Shown here in pieces: positions 9,525 through 17,461 of a stretch of DNA of 64,000 bases. The DNA lies in assembly GCA_016235185.1 (NCBI GenBank), contig JACRLT010000003.1, positions 62,001 to 126,000 on the forward strand, given 5' to 3'. The notes under the pieces were generated by a model, which saw only the letters and a program-made list of their open reading frames with translations, searched no databases and had not been told where the DNA came from. Within the stretch, counting starts at the first letter, position 1, and every line of letters begins with the position of its first letter. This DNA is from Candidatus Omnitrophota bacterium (GTDB lineage Bacteria > Omnitrophota > Gorgyraeia > Velamenicoccales > Velamenicoccaceae). The translations under genes and the position numbers were made by a program.

Positions 9525-10307
9525 ATGCTTGAGATGATCGTAGGGGTTTTCGTCTTTTTATTCGGTATATGCATCGGTAGTTTCTTAAACGTCTGCATTT
9601 ATCGGATGGGCCGCGAGCAGTCTGTCGTGAAGCCTGCTTCTCATTGCCCTCATTGCAAGAACCCAATAAGGCCTAAGGATAATATCCCTTTGGTGAGCTA
9701 TATCTTGTTGCGCGGGCATTGCCGCGATTGCGGCCAAAAAATCTCACCGCGCTATTTTTTCGTAGAACTGCTGACGAGCCTGTTTTTTTTGGCGCTTTAC
9801 TACAGGTTTGGCTTTAGCGTCCAGGGTTTTGCTTATTGCGTGTTTATTTGCGGCCTTATTGTCGCGACCTTCGTAGATTTTGACTTTCGTATCATACCCG
9901 ATGAGATCAGCGTCGGGGGTATTATCGTTGGGTTGATTTTAAGTTTTATTTTTCCTTCGCTGCAGCATGCCACTAACCACTTCTGGGGTTTGTTGCAGTC
10001 TCTTTTGGGCGTTATTGTCGGCGGCGGAGTCTTGTGGCTCTTGGGTTGTTTCGGAGATTTTATTTTCAAGAAGGAGTCTATGGGCGGAGGCGACGTAAAG
10101 CTTCTGGCAATGATCGGAGCTTTTCTTGGATGGCAGATAGCCCTTTTGAGCCTGCCTTTGGGCTCGCTTGCAGGGGCAGTTGTAGGCGTGATCATTAAAC
10201 TTAGGACAAAAGAAAGTACGATCGCCTTCGGTCCGTATCTGGCCTTGGGCGCGGTCGCAAGCATTTTCTGGGCTCCAAAGATCATTGATATTTTCTTTCA
10301 TATTTAG
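9525..10307 (+). CDS. pilD: Prepilin peptidase / N-methyltransferase (type IV leader peptidase)
   Basis: A 260-residue polytopic membrane aspartyl protease that cleaves and usually methylates type IV prepilin-like proteins. The zinc-binding cytoplasmic loop CPHC...CRDC (~42-70) is intact, which goes with the methyltransferase activity. The catalytic aspartates lie in VDFDFRIIPDEIS (~120) and GGGDVKLLA (~189). About seven hydrophobic segments follow. It probably serves the pilus or secretion system implied by the two CpaF ATPases at 55368 and 58107. It sits inside the aro run, overlapping none of its neighbours. Confidence 0.92.
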   Translation: MLEMIVGVFVFLFGICIGSFLNVCIYRMGREQSVVKPASHCPHCKNPIRPKDNIPLVSYILLRGHCRDCGQKISPRYFFVELLTSLFFLALYYRFGFSVQGFAYCVFICGLIVATFVDFDFRIIPDEISVGGIIVGLILSFIFPSLQHATNHFWGLLQSLLGVIVGGGVLWLLGCFGDFIFKKESMGGGDVKLLAMIGAFLGWQIALLSLPLGSLAGAVVGVIIKLRTKESTIAFGPYLALGAVASIFWAPKIIDIFFHI

Positions 10308-10317
10308 GGAGGGTCGT

Positions 10318-11361
10318 ATGCTTAGATTCCTAACAGCGGGTGAGTCGCACGGACGGTGCATGATCGCGATCTTAGAGGGTATGCCGGCCGGGTTAAAGAT
10401 CGACTTAAAAGAGATGAATATCGAGTTAAAAAGGCGGCAGCTGGGTTATGGCCGCGGCGACCGCATGAAGATAGAGGGGGACAACGTTGATATCCTCTGC
10501 GGGGTAAAGAACGGCATGACTCTGGGGAGCCCCATCGGCCTTTATGTAAAAAACAGTGATTTCCGGATCGATGACCTTATCACTTTGACAAATCCCAGGC
10601 CGGGCCATGCGGACCTGGTTGGGTGTTTGAAATATGGCCATGAGGATATACGGAATGTTTTGGAGCGCGCTTCTGCGCGCGAAACTGTTTCGCGCGTGGC
10701 CGTAGGCGCCGTCTGTAAACTCTTCTTAGAAGAGTTCGGTATATCTGTTTTAAGCGAAGTCCTGGCGATAGGCGGCGAAAAGAACAAAGAAAAGATGAAC
10801 AAGAAAATAGACCAGGCAAGAAAGAACCTCGATACCGTCGGGGGGATCTTCAGCCTGACCGCTGTCGGCGTGCCCCCGGGATTGGGCAGTTATGTGGCTG
10901 CGGACAGGCGCTTGAATGCCCGGCTTGCCGGAGTACTGTCCTCCATTCCTGCTATTAAAGCAGTTGAGTTCGGATTGGGCACAGGATATGCCTCTGCTTT
11001 CGGACGGGCAGTCCATGACGCAATATACTATTCCAAGGATAAGGGTTTTTATAGAAAGACTAATAATGCGGGCGGCATCGAAGGTGGAATGTCGAACGGA
11101 GAGCCCATTGTAGTGCGCTGCACTATGAAGCCAATAGCTACCGTAGGTAAGCCTTTGGATTCCGTGGATATAGTGACAAAAAAGTCGACAAAGGCTGCTG
11201 TGGAAAGGTATGATACTTGCGCTGTGGCTGCGGCCGGTGTTGTTGCCGAGTCTGTAATGGCTTTTGAGCTATCAAATGCTATGGTAGAGAAGTTCGGCGG
11301 CGACAGCATGAATGAGGTAAAAAGGAATTATAAGGCGTACGTAAAAGGAATAAAAACCTAA
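10318..11361 (+). CDS. aroC: Chorismate synthase
   Basis: A 347-residue FMN-dependent enzyme that converts EPSP to chorismate. It begins MLRFLTAGESHG with the GESHG signature, followed by RRQLGYGRGDRMKIE and, near the middle, ERASARETVSRVAVGAV. NNAGGIEGGMSNGEPI (~247) is the third signature. I use the ATG at 10318, preceded by GGGAGGG at 10307-10313; an in-frame ATG at 10285 would overlap the peptidase gene. Followed by inverted repeat B2 and a rho-independent terminator. Confidence 0.95.
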   Translation: MLRFLTAGESHGRCMIAILEGMPAGLKIDLKEMNIELKRRQLGYGRGDRMKIEGDNVDILCGVKNGMTLGSPIGLYVKNSDFRIDDLITLTNPRPGHADLVGCLKYGHEDIRNVLERASARETVSRVAVGAVCKLFLEEFGISVLSEVLAIGGEKNKEKMNKKIDQARKNLDTVGGIFSLTAVGVPPGLGSYVAADRRLNARLAGVLSSIPAIKAVEFGLGTGYASAFGRAVHDAIYYSKDKGFYRKTNNAGGIEGGMSNGEPIVVRCTMKPIATVGKPLDSVDIVTKKSTKAAVERYDTCAVAAAGVVAESVMAFELSNAMVEKFGGDSMNEVKRNYKAYVKGIKT

Positions 11362-11364
11362 AAT

Positions 11365-11442
11365 AGATCCTGATCAGCCTCCGGCTGACAGGATAAATTC
11401 GGTCAGATAACTTATGTTCACGGTGTTCCATAAGTTATGACC
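11365..11442 (-). repeat. Double-hairpin repeat family B, copy 2 (inverted)
   Basis: On the minus strand: GGTCATAACTTATG paired with CATAAGTTATCTGACC around GGAACACCGTGAA, then GAATTT and a second hairpin ATCCT...AGCC / GGCT...AGGAT. This is the same order and spacing as copies B1, B3 and B4. It lies just after aroC. Confidence 0.7.
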
Positions 11443-11482
11443 TTATTTAGGAGCCTTTAGTCCTTATTATAAAATAAGTTAG

Positions 11483-11516
11483 AGCTCTGGCTTGAGTTAC
11501 CAGCCAGGGCTTTTTT
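11483..11516 (+). terminator. Rho-independent terminator after aroC
   Basis: AGCTCTGGCT (11483-11492) pairs with AGCCAGGGCT (11502-11511) across a 9-nt loop and is followed by six T residues. It ends the aroE-pilD-aroC transcription unit. Confidence 0.85.
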
Positions 11517-11529
11517 ATTGAGGAATTGT

Positions 11530-11559
11530 TTGACCGTCCTTACCTTAATATGCTAAAAT
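11530..11559 (+). promoter_or_regulatory. Sigma70-type promoter for aroK-dprA
   Basis: TTGACC (11530-11535) and TAAAAT (11554-11559) are separated by 18 bases. Initiation would fall near 11566, only a few bases before the aroK start at 11568, so the message would be leaderless or nearly so. It directly follows the aroC terminator. Confidence 0.6.
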
Positions 11560-11567
11560 CTCTTCCA

Positions 11568-12074
11568 ATGTCGAATATCTATCTTGTTGGATTTATGGGC
11601 ACCGGCAAAACAGAGACCGCAAAGCTCCTGGCAAAGCGGTTGAATAGGGCTTTTATTGATATGGACGGCCTGATCGAAGCCAAGGAAAAGAAGCCTATCC
11701 CGGAGATATTTGAGGCTAAAGGCGAGCCGTATTTTAGGAAGATAGAAAAAGAAGTTGTAGCGGACCTGGCAAAAAAAGATGGCCTGGTAGTTGCCTGCGG
11801 CGGGGGTGTTTTTGTTGATCCGGATAATATCAGGGTATTGAGATCAAGCGGCACAGTTGTGTGCCTGACTTCATCACCCGAGGTCATTCTGGAGCGGACA
11901 AGCCGCTTTACGCACAGGCCCCTTCTTAATGTAGATAACCCGCTGGAAAAAATAAAAGAATTATTGGCCAAGCGCATGCCTTCTTATTCTCAAGCGCATT
12001 TTATTGTAGATTGCGATAAGTTCAGTGTTGAGGATACAGCGCGAGAGGTGGTAAGGTGTCTAAACTTGAAATGA
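11568..12074 (+). CDS. aroK: Shikimate kinase
   Basis: A 168-residue P-loop kinase phosphorylating shikimate. It shows the Walker A GFMGTGKT (7-14), the shikimate-binding FIDMDGLIE with acidic pair (~32), FR near residue 56 in GEPYFRKIE, the GGG of ACGGGVF and the lid arginine in RTSRFTHRPLL. I start at MSNIYLVGF (11568); in-frame starts at 11526 or 11550 lack a Shine-Dalgarno and would overlap the promoter elements. It overlaps dprA by 19 bases. Confidence 0.9.
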   Translation: MSNIYLVGFMGTGKTETAKLLAKRLNRAFIDMDGLIEAKEKKPIPEIFEAKGEPYFRKIEKEVVADLAKKDGLVVACGGGVFVDPDNIRVLRSSGTVVCLTSSPEVILERTSRFTHRPLLNVDNPLEKIKELLAKRMPSYSQAHFIVDCDKFSVEDTAREVVRCLNLK

Positions 12075-13165
12075 ATGATTTCAGAGCGCTGATTTTGCTC
12101 AATGCCGTTGATGCTATCGGCAGTGTGCGGATAAAAAAACTCCTGGAAGCCTTTGGAAAGCCGCAAGAGGTTTTTAAGGCTACGCCCCACGAATGGGCGA
12201 AAGCTGCAGGTCTGTCGCCTGTCATGGCAAGGCGCATGCTTGAAACCGAAAAGAGTTTCGATGTAGATGCCGAGATCAAAGAGGCTGGCCGCAACGGCAT
12301 AAAGATCCTGACGGTATACGACGACGGTTATCCCACTCTTTTAAAAGAGGTCTATGACCCGCCGGTTGTCTTATATGTCAAAGGTTGTTTTGAGCCTTGC
12401 GATCAGAATGCGATTGGTGTTGTCGGTTCGCGTGGGGCTTCTTTTTACGGCCTTTCTTGCGCTAAAGAGTTTTCAAATTTTTTGGCCCGAGCCGGCCTGA
12501 CGATCGTATCCGGCATGGCCCGTGGCATTGATACCGCTGCACACAGGGCGGCACTTGATGCCGGCGGCCGTACAATTGCAGTCCTTGGCAGCGGACTTTT
12601 GGATATATATCCTCCCGAAAATGAATTATTGTTCGGTCAGATATCCGAAAAAGGCGCGGTGGTCTCGGAATTCCCCCTGCATACTCCGCCGTTTGCAAAA
12701 AATTTCCCTGTGCGTAACCGTATTATCAGCGGTTTAAGCCGCGGCGTGCTGGTTGTGGAGGCTTCAGCCAAAAGCGGGGCGTTGATAACAGCGCGTTTCG
12801 CGCTTGAACAAGGCAGGGAGGTTTTTGCTGTTCCTGGCAAGGTCTCCTCCGATACATCTTCAGGGGCAAATGAGCTTATCAAGCAGGGCGCCAAAATGGC
12901 CACAGTCCCGCAGGAGATCTTAGAAGACCTGCGTTTTAATTTTATCATGCCGGCTCCTTCTGATGCGGTATCGGCTCTTGACCGCAGTTTAAATCACAAG
13001 GAGATGAAAGTCGTGGATATCTTAAGCGATGAGCCGCTCGCGCTTGATGATATTTCTTGCCAGACAGGATTAAAGGTCCCTGATCTGTTATCTATCCTGA
13101 CGCATCTGGAATTAAAAAAAGCCGTTAAACAGCTTCCGGGGAAGACCTTCGTTAAGAGCATCTAA
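12056..13165 (+). CDS. dprA: DNA-processing protein DprA
   Basis: A 369-residue single-strand DNA-binding protein that loads RecA during natural transformation. An N-terminal helical SAM/HhH-like region (~1-75) precedes the extended Rossmann DprA domain with GVVGSRGASFYG, SGMARGIDTAAHRAAL, GSGLLDIYPPEN, NRIISGLS and SGALITARFALEQGREVFAVPG. The C-terminal ~65 residues are the winged helix of long DprA proteins. The start is GTG at 12056 with GAGAGG upstream, inside the aroK end; ATG at 12071 is the alternative. Its stop codon is the first base triplet of repeat A2. Confidence 0.92.
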   Translation: MSKLEMNDFRALILLNAVDAIGSVRIKKLLEAFGKPQEVFKATPHEWAKAAGLSPVMARRMLETEKSFDVDAEIKEAGRNGIKILTVYDDGYPTLLKEVYDPPVVLYVKGCFEPCDQNAIGVVGSRGASFYGLSCAKEFSNFLARAGLTIVSGMARGIDTAAHRAALDAGGRTIAVLGSGLLDIYPPENELLFGQISEKGAVVSEFPLHTPPFAKNFPVRNRIISGLSRGVLVVEASAKSGALITARFALEQGREVFAVPGKVSSDTSSGANELIKQGAKMATVPQEILEDLRFNFIMPAPSDAVSALDRSLNHKEMKVVDILSDEPLALDDISCQTGLKVPDLLSILTHLELKKAVKQLPGKTFVKSI

Positions 13166-13209
13166 CCCAGAAAGGGTAGACCTTCCTGATACCACATAAA
13201 GGAAGGGTC
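13164..13209 (+). repeat. Hairpin repeat family A, copy 2
   Basis: ACCC-AGAAA-GGGT small hairpin, then AGACCTTCC paired with GGAAGGGTC. The unit begins inside the dprA stop codon (TAACCC) and ends 16 bases before the topA start. A run of A follows, so on the minus strand it could look like a terminator, but no minus-strand gene is present. Confidence 0.75.
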
Positions 13210-13225
13210 AAAAAAAGGATTTTTT

Positions 13226-15304
13226 ATGCCAGCAAAATCTCTTGTTATCGTGGAATCGCCGGCGAAAGCCAGGACGATCTCTAAATTTCTGGGGAAAAAT
13301 TTTTGTGTTGTTTCTTCCATGGGCCATATAGTTGACCTACCCGCAAAGAAATTAGGCATTGAGGTCGAGAACAATTACAAAGCGGACCTCGTGGTCATCC
13401 CGGGTAAAAAGAAATTATTGGCTGAATTGCGCAAACAAGCTAAAGAGGCGTCTTCTATTTATTTCGCAACAGACCCAGACCGTGAAGGTGAGGCCATAGG
13501 ATGGAACCTGAAGGAGTGGATGAAGTTGAAGGACCAGGCGGTGTACCGCGTGGAGTTCCACGAAATAACCAAAGGCGCGATAGAGGCCGCTTTTAAGGCC
13601 CCTCGCCAGTTTGACGAAGACAAGATAAAGGCCCAGCAGGCCCGCCGTATCTTAGACAGGCTTGTGGGGTATTTTTTGAGCCCGCTTCTATGGCGCAAGG
13701 TCACGCGGGGCTTATCTGCAGGACGCGTCCAATCCGTGGCTCTCCGCCTTGTCGTTGACAGGGAAAAAGATATCCAGGGCTTTGTGCCATGCGAATACTG
13801 GAGTATCGAAGCTGAATTAAAGAAAAAGGGCGGAGCCTCCAAAGAAGACAAGAAGATATTTACGGCTATTTTGGAAAGAATAGGCAATGAAAAGGTTGAG
13901 ATAGCCAGCAAGGAATCTGCTTCAAAAATTATTGCCGAACTTTCAGGCAGGGAATTTACAGTCACGGGCGTTGACAAAAATGTACGCAACAAAAATCCTC
14001 AAGCGCCATTCATCACCAGTTCTTTGCAGCAGGAATCTTTTAATAAATTGCGTTTCAGCCCGACAAAGACGATGTTCATAGCCCAACAGCTCTATGAAGG
14101 CATTGAATTGGGACAGGAAGGGCCTGTGGGCCTCATCACATACATGAGGACAGATTCTACCAATGTGGCACAAAGCGCCACAACTACAGTCAGGTCTTTT
14201 ATTGACAAGGAATTCGGCAAGGAGTATTTGCCTGAAAGCCCGCGGGTGTATAAATCCAAAAAGCTGGCGCAGGAGGCGCATGAAGCCATACGTCCGACGC
14301 AGGTCGAACGCTCGCCTCAAGAATTAGCGAAATTTTTGACGGCTGAACAGGCCAAGCTTTATGAGCTTATATGGAAGAGGTTTGTCGCCAGCCAGATGAA
14401 TTCCGCGCAGATAGAAGTGACAAGCGTAACGATCGCCAGCGGCGAGCATCTCTTCAAGGCCACGGGCTCAAGCGTTGTTTTTCCAGGTTTTACTACCCTT
14501 TATAAAATTGAGGATGAAGCCGAGGAAGAGGAAGCAAAAAAGAATATGTTGCCGCCTTTGGTCAAAGGCGAGCCCCTGGAACTTTTAAGATTTTTGCCCG
14601 AACAACACTTTACCAAGCCGCCGGCGAGGTTCTCGGAAGCCTCTCTTATCAAGGCGCTTGAAGAGGACGGTATCGGACGGCCTAGCACCTACGCGCCTAC
14701 CATTTCTACTATTGTCAGCCGTGATTACGTGCGCCGTGAAAAAGGGTATTTGGCGCCTACGGAATTAGGGGTTAAGGTCAGCGAACTCCTGGTGGAATAT
14801 TTTCCGCAGGTCATGGATATAACTTTTACCGCCCATATGGAAGAGGAATTGGATCTTGTCGAAGAGGCCAAGGTTAACTGGGTAAATATCCTGCAGGAGT
14901 TCTACGCGCCGTTCAAAGAAAAATTGGATTATGCCTCGGCAACGATCAAGAAAGAAGTGATCTATTCAGAAGAGATCTGTTCGCTTTGCGGAAAGCCCAT
15001 GGTCGTCAAGTGGGGCCGCAAGGGAAAGTTCTTGAGCTGTTCGGATTATCCTACTTGCAAAAACGCCAAATCTATCTCAAGCGGGGTAAAGTGCCCTGCG
15101 CCTGGATGCGGCGGAGATTTCATCCTGCGGCGTTCCTATCGCGGCCGGTCTTTCTACGGGTGCAGCAATTACCCTAAATGCACATTCACGTCTCGCGAAT
15201 TGCCTACGGAAACATCAGAAAACAGAGAACAGATGACAGAGGACAGAAAACAAGAAGACAAGGGCCGAGAAGAGCCAAAGGGCGAACCAAAAATCGAGCC
15301 ATAA
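13226..15304 (+). CDS. topA: DNA topoisomerase I
   Basis: A 692-residue type IA topoisomerase that relaxes negative supercoils. The Toprim domain opens with VESPAKARTISKFLG and contains DPDREGEAI. The active-site tyrosine is in TYMRTDSTN (~306), with RPSTYAPTISTI downstream. Two C-terminal zinc ribbons follow: CSLCGKPM...CSDYPTC and CPAPGCGGDF...CSNYPKC. The final ~30 residues after the second ribbon are highly charged and translated from a 7-bp tandem repeat (15216-15257), so this tail is probably a recent addition rather than a folded part. Confidence 0.95.
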   Translation: MPAKSLVIVESPAKARTISKFLGKNFCVVSSMGHIVDLPAKKLGIEVENNYKADLVVIPGKKKLLAELRKQAKEASSIYFATDPDREGEAIGWNLKEWMKLKDQAVYRVEFHEITKGAIEAAFKAPRQFDEDKIKAQQARRILDRLVGYFLSPLLWRKVTRGLSAGRVQSVALRLVVDREKDIQGFVPCEYWSIEAELKKKGGASKEDKKIFTAILERIGNEKVEIASKESASKIIAELSGREFTVTGVDKNVRNKNPQAPFITSSLQQESFNKLRFSPTKTMFIAQQLYEGIELGQEGPVGLITYMRTDSTNVAQSATTTVRSFIDKEFGKEYLPESPRVYKSKKLAQEAHEAIRPTQVERSPQELAKFLTAEQAKLYELIWKRFVASQMNSAQIEVTSVTIASGEHLFKATGSSVVFPGFTTLYKIEDEAEEEEAKKNMLPPLVKGEPLELLRFLPEQHFTKPPARFSEASLIKALEEDGIGRPSTYAPTISTIVSRDYVRREKGYLAPTELGVKVSELLVEYFPQVMDITFTAHMEEELDLVEEAKVNWVNILQEFYAPFKEKLDYASATIKKEVIYSEEICSLCGKPMVVKWGRKGKFLSCSDYPTCKNAKSISSGVKCPAPGCGGDFILRRSYRGRSFYGCSNYPKCTFTSRELPTETSENREQMTEDRKQEDKGREEPKGEPKIEP
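15216..15257 (+). repeat. 7-bp tandem repeat array inside the topA 3' end (H2)
   Basis: Five perfect-phase units (CAGAAAA, CAGAGAA, CAGATGA, CAGAGGA, CAGAAAA) followed by a decayed CAAGAAG lie in the last codons of topA and encode a polar, charged tail. Unlike H1, H3 and H6, no complementary array follows. Confidence 0.8.
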
Positions 15305-15669
15305 GTTTTTTGTTCTTTCGCAATGCAACGTCCATGTTTTGCCGACAAAATTTTTTGTCCCGTGGAATTCAAAGAATTCCCGGGATAAAATCCCCGCAAT
15401 CCTCTGGATTGCAGGGGACCGTTGGCTTCGGTTTACGTCTCGTTCGTAACGCGAACATTCCCTCGCAAGGAAATAAAAGACCTGTATTGTTCTTCGGTCA
15501 GGTTCGCAACGAACGATACGTAACCCCTCGCCAACCGAAGCGTAGCGAAGTGCCAAAAAATTTTTAATGTCGGCTTAAACACGGACATTGCATTGCTCAA
15601 CAGTAAGGGGATGTAGTATTTCCGATGCGGGTTTGGAAAAATTTTAGAACAGATGGAAAATAAAGTGTC
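15305..15669. other. Non-coding stretch between topA and the DUF3800 gene
   Basis: No convincing gene. The stretch is almost wholly occupied by the long hairpin element E1 (15320-15596). Open frames crossing it on both strands are low-complexity translations of the repeat and lack ribosome-binding sites. The remaining ~70 bases before the DUF3800 start are plain AT-rich sequence. Confidence 0.8.
15320..15596 (+). repeat. Long hairpin element family E, copy 1
   Basis: Imperfect terminal inverted arms of ~40 nt (15320-15358 and 15553-15596, beginning GCAATGCAA and ending in the complement) enclose extra small hairpins (GGAATTC/GAATTCC; CCCC-GCAATCC/GGATTGC-GGGG) and a ~115 bp core (15426-15540). 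In the core CTTCGGTT/AACCGAAG, CGTTCGT/ACGAACG and GCGAAC/GTTCGC pair around an ACCTG...CAGGT hairpin. The core recurs in element E2. A GTTCTTTCGCAA sequence lies at the left edge of both copies. Confidence 0.75.
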
Positions 15670-16347
15670 ATGAATGACAATAATCAAAAGGAAGCGCTTT
15701 ATATATTCTTAGACGAAGGCGGGAATTTAGATTTTTCGGACACAGGCACTAAATATTTTACTTTGACAGCTCTTTCTAAAATTAGGCCCTTTGAGGCGTA
15801 TAAGCATCTTAATGAATTAAAATATAATTTGGTTGAACAAGGCATAGAGATTGAGTATTTTCGCGCATCGGAAGATAGGCAATCTGTTCGCGATTCCGTT
15901 TTTAATATCATAGATAGACATCTTGATCAGACACGAATAGACAGTCTAATTGTTGAGAAAAGAAAAACAGGACCATCCTTGCGAGGAGAAGAAAGATTTT
16001 ATCCTGATATGTTGGGATATTTACTTCTTTATGTTATCAATGGATATGATTTGAGGCTTTTTGAAAAAATAATTGTTTTTACTGACAGCATACCCATTCT
16101 ACGTAAAAGAAAGGCAATAGAGAAGACTATCAAAAAAGTTCTTGCTCATAAGTTGCCGGCAGGCCGCGTTTACTATATTTTCCATCACGCGTCAAAATCA
16201 AATTATGACCTGCAAATCGTTGATTACTGCAATTGGGCTGTTTATAGAAAATGGGAGAGGCAGGACTTGAGGTCTTATGAAACTATTGAAAGAGTTGTTG
16301 AAAGTGAATTTGATATTTTTAAAAATGGGAGCCGCTATTATTACTGA
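15670..16347 (+). CDS. DUF3800 domain-containing protein
   Basis: A 225-residue protein of the DUF3800 family. Seen: the N-terminal acidic motif FLDEGGNLDFS, matching the xDESG-type start of the family, a conserved middle region, and the C-terminal LQIVDYCNWAVYRKWERQDLRSY signature. The family is thought to have an RNase H-like fold and recurs in mobile and defence contexts; its biochemical role is unknown. The gene is visibly AT-richer than its neighbours and lies alone between element E1 and a cluster of GC-rich hairpins, which suggests acquisition by transfer. The ribosome-binding site is weak. The start could also be the second ATG a few codons in. Confidence 0.8.
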   Translation: MNDNNQKEALYIFLDEGGNLDFSDTGTKYFTLTALSKIRPFEAYKHLNELKYNLVEQGIEIEYFRASEDRQSVRDSVFNIIDRHLDQTRIDSLIVEKRKTGPSLRGEERFYPDMLGYLLLYVINGYDLRLFEKIIVFTDSIPILRKRKAIEKTIKKVLAHKLPAGRVYYIFHHASKSNYDLQIVDYCNWAVYRKWERQDLRSYETIERVVESEFDIFKNGSRYYY

Positions 16348-16356
16348 AAATAACGA

Positions 16357-16466
16357 CCGCCTCGACTACTCTTTCGAGAGGGCCCCATGGGCCCTTGTTA
16401 TCGAGGCGGAACCTTTGAGATATTTTTTAAGAGGCATTCCGCGGGACGAGCCCTTTGGATAGCCTC
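16357..16466 (+). repeat. Pair of GC-rich hairpins after the DUF3800 gene
   Basis: Hairpin 1 pairs CCGCCTCGA (16357-16365) with TCGAGGCGG (16401-16409), with an inner AGGGCCC/GGGCCCT helix (16379-16395). Hairpin 2 pairs AGAGGC...TCC...GGG with CCC...GGA...GCCTCT (about 16430-16466). Neither has a T tract. They start ten bases after the DUF3800 stop codon. Upstream of xerC, a further hairpin CCCCTCGCCT/AGGCTCGGGG lies at about 16537-16562. Confidence 0.6.
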
Positions 16467-16596
16467 TCATCGTGATACAGTAAAAATATAACTTATTTAT
16501 CTGGGTCTGTCAAGGGTTTAAATTTATATATAAGACCCCTCGCCTAAATTAGGCTCGGGGTGATTTGTAGACAAAAGGAATTTTAGCAGGCAAATC

Positions 16597-17457
16597 ATGG
16601 AAAGACATATAGAGAAGTTTTTGAGATATCTGGAGATCGAGAGGAATGCGTCGGAGCACACGATCTTAAACTATAGGCTCGACTTGGAAGAGTTTATGGG
16701 TTTCGCCAAAGACACCGAGATCGAAAAAGTAGATTACCTTTTTGTGCGCAAATATCTGGCGCACTTAAAAGAGAGGGACCTTACAGTCCGCACTGTTTCA
16801 AGAAAGCTGTCCTCCCTAAGAAGCTTTTTTAAATTTCTGATAAAGGATGGTTTCATCAAGATCAACCCGACGGATGCTATCGTCTCGCCTAAGCAGGAGA
16901 AACATCTTCCGAAATTCCTGACAGAAGAAGACGCGGCAAGGCTCGTGGAAGCGCCTGACACAGGCACTTTGAAAGGCCTGCGCGACAGGGCTATATTGGA
17001 GACCCTGTATTCGACAGGCATGCGTGTATCGGAACTTGTTGCCATGAGAGAAGAAGATGTGGATTTCATCAGCGGTACGGTCAAGGCGTTCGGCAAGGGC
17101 AAGAAAGAGAGGATGTTGCCTATAGGTGATCGTGCCCTGCGCGCAATACGTAATTATCTGGAGAAAAGGAAGATCGAGGCGCGTGAGATCTTTTTAAATA
17201 AAAACAAAAAGAAGCTGGGTGTGCGCGGGTTGCGTAAGATGTTGGATGTCTACATCGCCAAGATAAGCCTAAAAGAACATATCTCGCCGCATACGCTGCG
17301 GCACTCTTTTGCTACGCATCTGTTGAACCGCGGGGCGGACCTGCGCAGCGTCCAGGAGCTTCTTGGCCACGCGAATCTTTCCACTACGCAGATCTATACT
17401 CACTTGACGACCGAAAAACTAAAATCTGTTTACGATAAGGCACATCCGCGAGCGTGA
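16597..17457 (+). CDS. xerC: Tyrosine recombinase XerC/XerD
   Basis: A 286-residue site-specific recombinase. The SAM-like N-terminal domain (~1-90) binds the core site. The catalytic domain shows Arg in STGMRVSEL (~148), Lys in GKGKKERMLPI (~170), HTLRHSFATHLL (~231), LGHANLSTTQIY with the nucleophilic Tyr near 267. Length and a complete catalytic set agree with a chromosome-dimer resolvase; C versus D cannot be decided by eye. Although it adjoins the DUF3800 island, its sequence composition is like that of the housekeeping genes. I saw no att-like direct repeats. Confidence 0.9.
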   Translation: MERHIEKFLRYLEIERNASEHTILNYRLDLEEFMGFAKDTEIEKVDYLFVRKYLAHLKERDLTVRTVSRKLSSLRSFFKFLIKDGFIKINPTDAIVSPKQEKHLPKFLTEEDAARLVEAPDTGTLKGLRDRAILETLYSTGMRVSELVAMREEDVDFISGTVKAFGKGKKERMLPIGDRALRAIRNYLEKRKIEAREIFLNKNKKKLGVRGLRKMLDVYIAKISLKEHISPHTLRHSFATHLLNRGADLRSVQELLGHANLSTTQIYTHLTTEKLKSVYDKAHPRA

Positions 17458-17461
17458 TAGT

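Noticed and set aside
11362-11567. aroC-aroK gap examined for a tRNA or an aromatic amino acid riboswitch or T-box
   Set aside because: Only repeat B2, the terminator and a promoter are present; no cloverleaf, T-box or leader peptide signature was seen.
15178-15567. A 129-codon + strand open frame across the topA end and element E1
   Set aside because: Its sequence is a translation of the heptamer array and the hairpin repeat; it overlaps topA out of frame, has no ribosome-binding site, and its Arg/Pro/Ser-rich product resembles no protein family.
15433-15687. Minus-strand open frame over element E1 into the DUF3800 start
   Set aside because: It is antisense to repeat sequence, lacks a ribosome-binding site and would be the only minus-strand gene in the window.
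16277-16462. Open frame covering the end of the DUF3800 gene and the following hairpins
   Set aside because: It overlaps the DUF3800 coding end in another frame and translates palindromic GC-rich hairpins, so it is most likely an artefact.
16597-17457. Xer recombinase considered as an integrase of a mobile island with the DUF3800 gene
   Set aside because: It is short and XerC/D-like with a full motif set and housekeeping-like composition, and I found no tRNA, attachment repeats or cargo genes beside it.
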